Shown: piece after piece, positions 62,497-64,000 of the stretch | Numbering within the stretch: position 1 is the stretch's first letter | How the letters are laid out: every line of letters begins with the position of its first letter | From: Litoditis marina | Lineage: Eukaryota; Nematoda; Chromadorea; Rhabditida; Rhabditidae | Length of the DNA: 64,000 nt | Assembly (NCBI GenBank): GCA_964036275.1 | Contig: OZ038437.1 | Coordinates: forward strand, 13,920,090-13,984,089 | Reading direction: 5' to 3' | Translations under genes and position numbers: made by a program | The notes under the pieces: generated by a model | Told to the model about the DNA's origin: nothing | Seen by the model: only the letters and a program-made list of their open reading frames with translations | Databases searched by the model: none

Positions 62497-64000
62497 ATTT
62501 GGTAATTCATGGACTCTACCTTGTTTGTTGTTTATTATAATAGTTTCAGAGTGTGTTTGTGATATTGAAAGCATCAGATCATACTACAACCCAACAAACC
62601 GAGATGGAATCGACTTCCATAAAAATGAGAAGTGTCAAGGTCCACGTAATACGTAGATTTGGTAATTCATGGACTCTACCTTGTTTGTTGTTTATTATAA
62701 TAGTTTCAGAGTGTGTTTGTGATATTGAAAGCATCAGATCATACTACAACCCAACAAACCGAGATGGAATCGACTTCCATAAAATGAGAAGTGTCAAGGT
62801 CCACGTAAAACGTAGATTTGGTAATTCATGGACTCTGCCTTGTTTGTTGATTATTATAATAGTTTCAGAGTGTGTTTGTGATATTGAAAGCATCAGATCA
62901 TACTACAACCCAACAAACCGAGATGGAATCGACTTCCATAAAAATGAGAAGTGTCAAGGTCCACGTGAAACATAGATTTGGTAATTCATGGACTCTGCCT
63001 TGTTTGTTGATTATTATAATAGTTTCAGAGTGTGTTTGTGATATTGAAAGCATCAGATCATACTACAACCCAACAAACCGAGATGGAATCGACTTCCATA
63101 AAAATGAGAAGTGTCAAGGTTCACGTGAAACATAGATTTGGTAATTCATGGACTCTACCTTGTTTGTTGATTATTATAATAGTTTCAGAGTGTGTTTGTG
63201 ATATTGGAAGCATCAGATCATACTACAACCCAACAAACCGAGATGGAATCGACTTCCATAAAAATGAGAAGTGTCAAGGTCCACGTAAAACGTAGATTTG
63301 GTAATTCATGGACTCTACCTTGTTTATTGATTATTATAATAGTTTTAGAGTGTGTTTGTGATATTGGAAGCATCAGATCATACTACAACCCAACAACCCG
63401 AGATGGAATCGACTTCCATCAAAATGAGAAGTGTCAAGGTCCACGTAAAACGTAGATTTGGTAATTCATGGACTCTACCTTGTTTGTTGATTATTATAAT
63501 AGTTTTAGAGTGTGTTTGTGATATTGGAAGCATCAGAACAAACTACAACCCAACAACCCGAGATGGAATCGACTTCCATCAAAATGAGAAGTGTCAAGGT
63601 CCACGTAAAACGTAGATTTGGTAATTCATGGACTCTACCTTGTTTGTTGTTTATTATAATAGTTTCAGAGTGTGTTTGTGATATTGGAAGCATCAGATCA
63701 TACTACAACCCAACAAACCGAGATGGAATCGACTTCCATAAAATGAGAAGTGTCAAGGTCCACGTAATACGTAGATTTGGTAATTCATGGACTCTACCTT
63801 GTTTGTTGTTTATTATAATAGTTTCAGAGTGTGTTTGTGATATTGGAAGCATCAGATCATACTACAACCCAACAAACCGAGATGGAATCGACTTCCATAA
63901 AATGAGAAGTGTCAAGGTCCACGTAAAACGTAGATTTGGTAATTCATGGACTCTACCTTGTTTGTTGTTCATTATAATAGTTTCAGAGTGTGTTTGTGAT

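Larger units (their letters stand above)
50720..64000 (+). repeat. Satellite block G, right of the retrotransposon, kilobase-scale HORs
   Basis: The satellite resumes mid-unit and keeps the variant families of the left flank (ATGGACTCG, CCATCAAAATG, 159-bp A4 units, TTGTTTATTA). It is built of long copies. The rare CCAAAAAATGAG variant occurs near 51925, 55755, 60541 and 62296, with spacings of 3830, 4786 and 1755 bp. The rare CACGTGAAACATAG unit occurs near 56424, 61210, 62965 and 63125, repeating the 4786 and 1755 steps, and also near 28109 on the left side. Shorter copies 52182-53298 and 53459-54575 repeat at 1277 bp. The array runs past the window end. Confidence 0.94.

Noticed and set aside
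1..64000. CRISPR array
   Set aside because: The repeats are contiguous 160-bp or 68-bp units with no unique spacers, in a eukaryotic context with no cas genes.
1..64000. Primate-type CENP-B box or telomere repeats in the satellite
   Set aside because: No match to the CENP-B box core was found in the unit, and no telomere-like short repeat is present anywhere in the window.

Overview
The window is eukaryotic repeat DNA with almost no genes. About 52.6 kb of the 64 kb is one tandem satellite array (1-39327 and 50720-64000). Its unit is 160 bp, with a common 159-bp form, and a typical unit counted by hand is about 36% GC. All units lie head to tail on the same strand, roughly 90 of them before an assembly gap and over 220 after it. 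Long uniform satellite with layered higher-order repeats (HORs), and only one transposon in it, fits centromeric or pericentromeric heterochromatin. That location is inferred; nothing here shows kinetochore function. The species cannot be named from the sequence. An LTR element with a Gag protein and splice-like signals says eukaryote, and an invertebrate animal is plausible but unproven.

Layout. 1-7347: mixed 160-bp units, opening with a 960-bp six-unit HOR and carrying a foreign 96-bp GC-rich patch at 5866-5961. 7348-14749: very homogeneous units. 14750-14949: 200 N. 14950-16400: indel-rich, low-quality-looking satellite. 16401-19640: mixed units. 19641-26700: dominated by a 319-bp dimer (160+159). 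26701-39327: a family of about 798-bp five-unit HORs. 39328-50719: an inserted LTR retrotransposon. 50720-64000: satellite again, made of kilobase-scale HOR copies (1277, 1755, 3830 and 4786 bp spacings).

The inserted element is 11392 bp. It has two 429-bp LTRs that look identical by eye (TG...CA ends) and a 4-bp target duplication, GTTG. From 5' to 3' it holds a 2.2-kb leader with no convincing gene, a 68-bp minisatellite of about 98.6 copies (41980-48686), one intact gag gene (48826-49596, 256 aa), about 0.7 kb of non-coding DNA, a purine-rich tract and the 3' LTR. No protease, reverse transcriptase, RNase H, integrase or CCHC zinc knuckle is present. It is therefore a gag-only, non-autonomous element that would need the polymerase and integrase of a partner. 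It inserted recently, inside an already formed satellite HOR.

The satellite shows many short open frames, but these follow from its low stop-codon content. Most begin at GTG or TTG, and I do not regard them as genes. In 159-bp units (53 codons) the frame stays open across units, giving runs up to 299 codons. The most interesting items are the gag-only element with its unusually regular 68-bp array, the length-preserving bacterial-like patch, and the nested HOR history.
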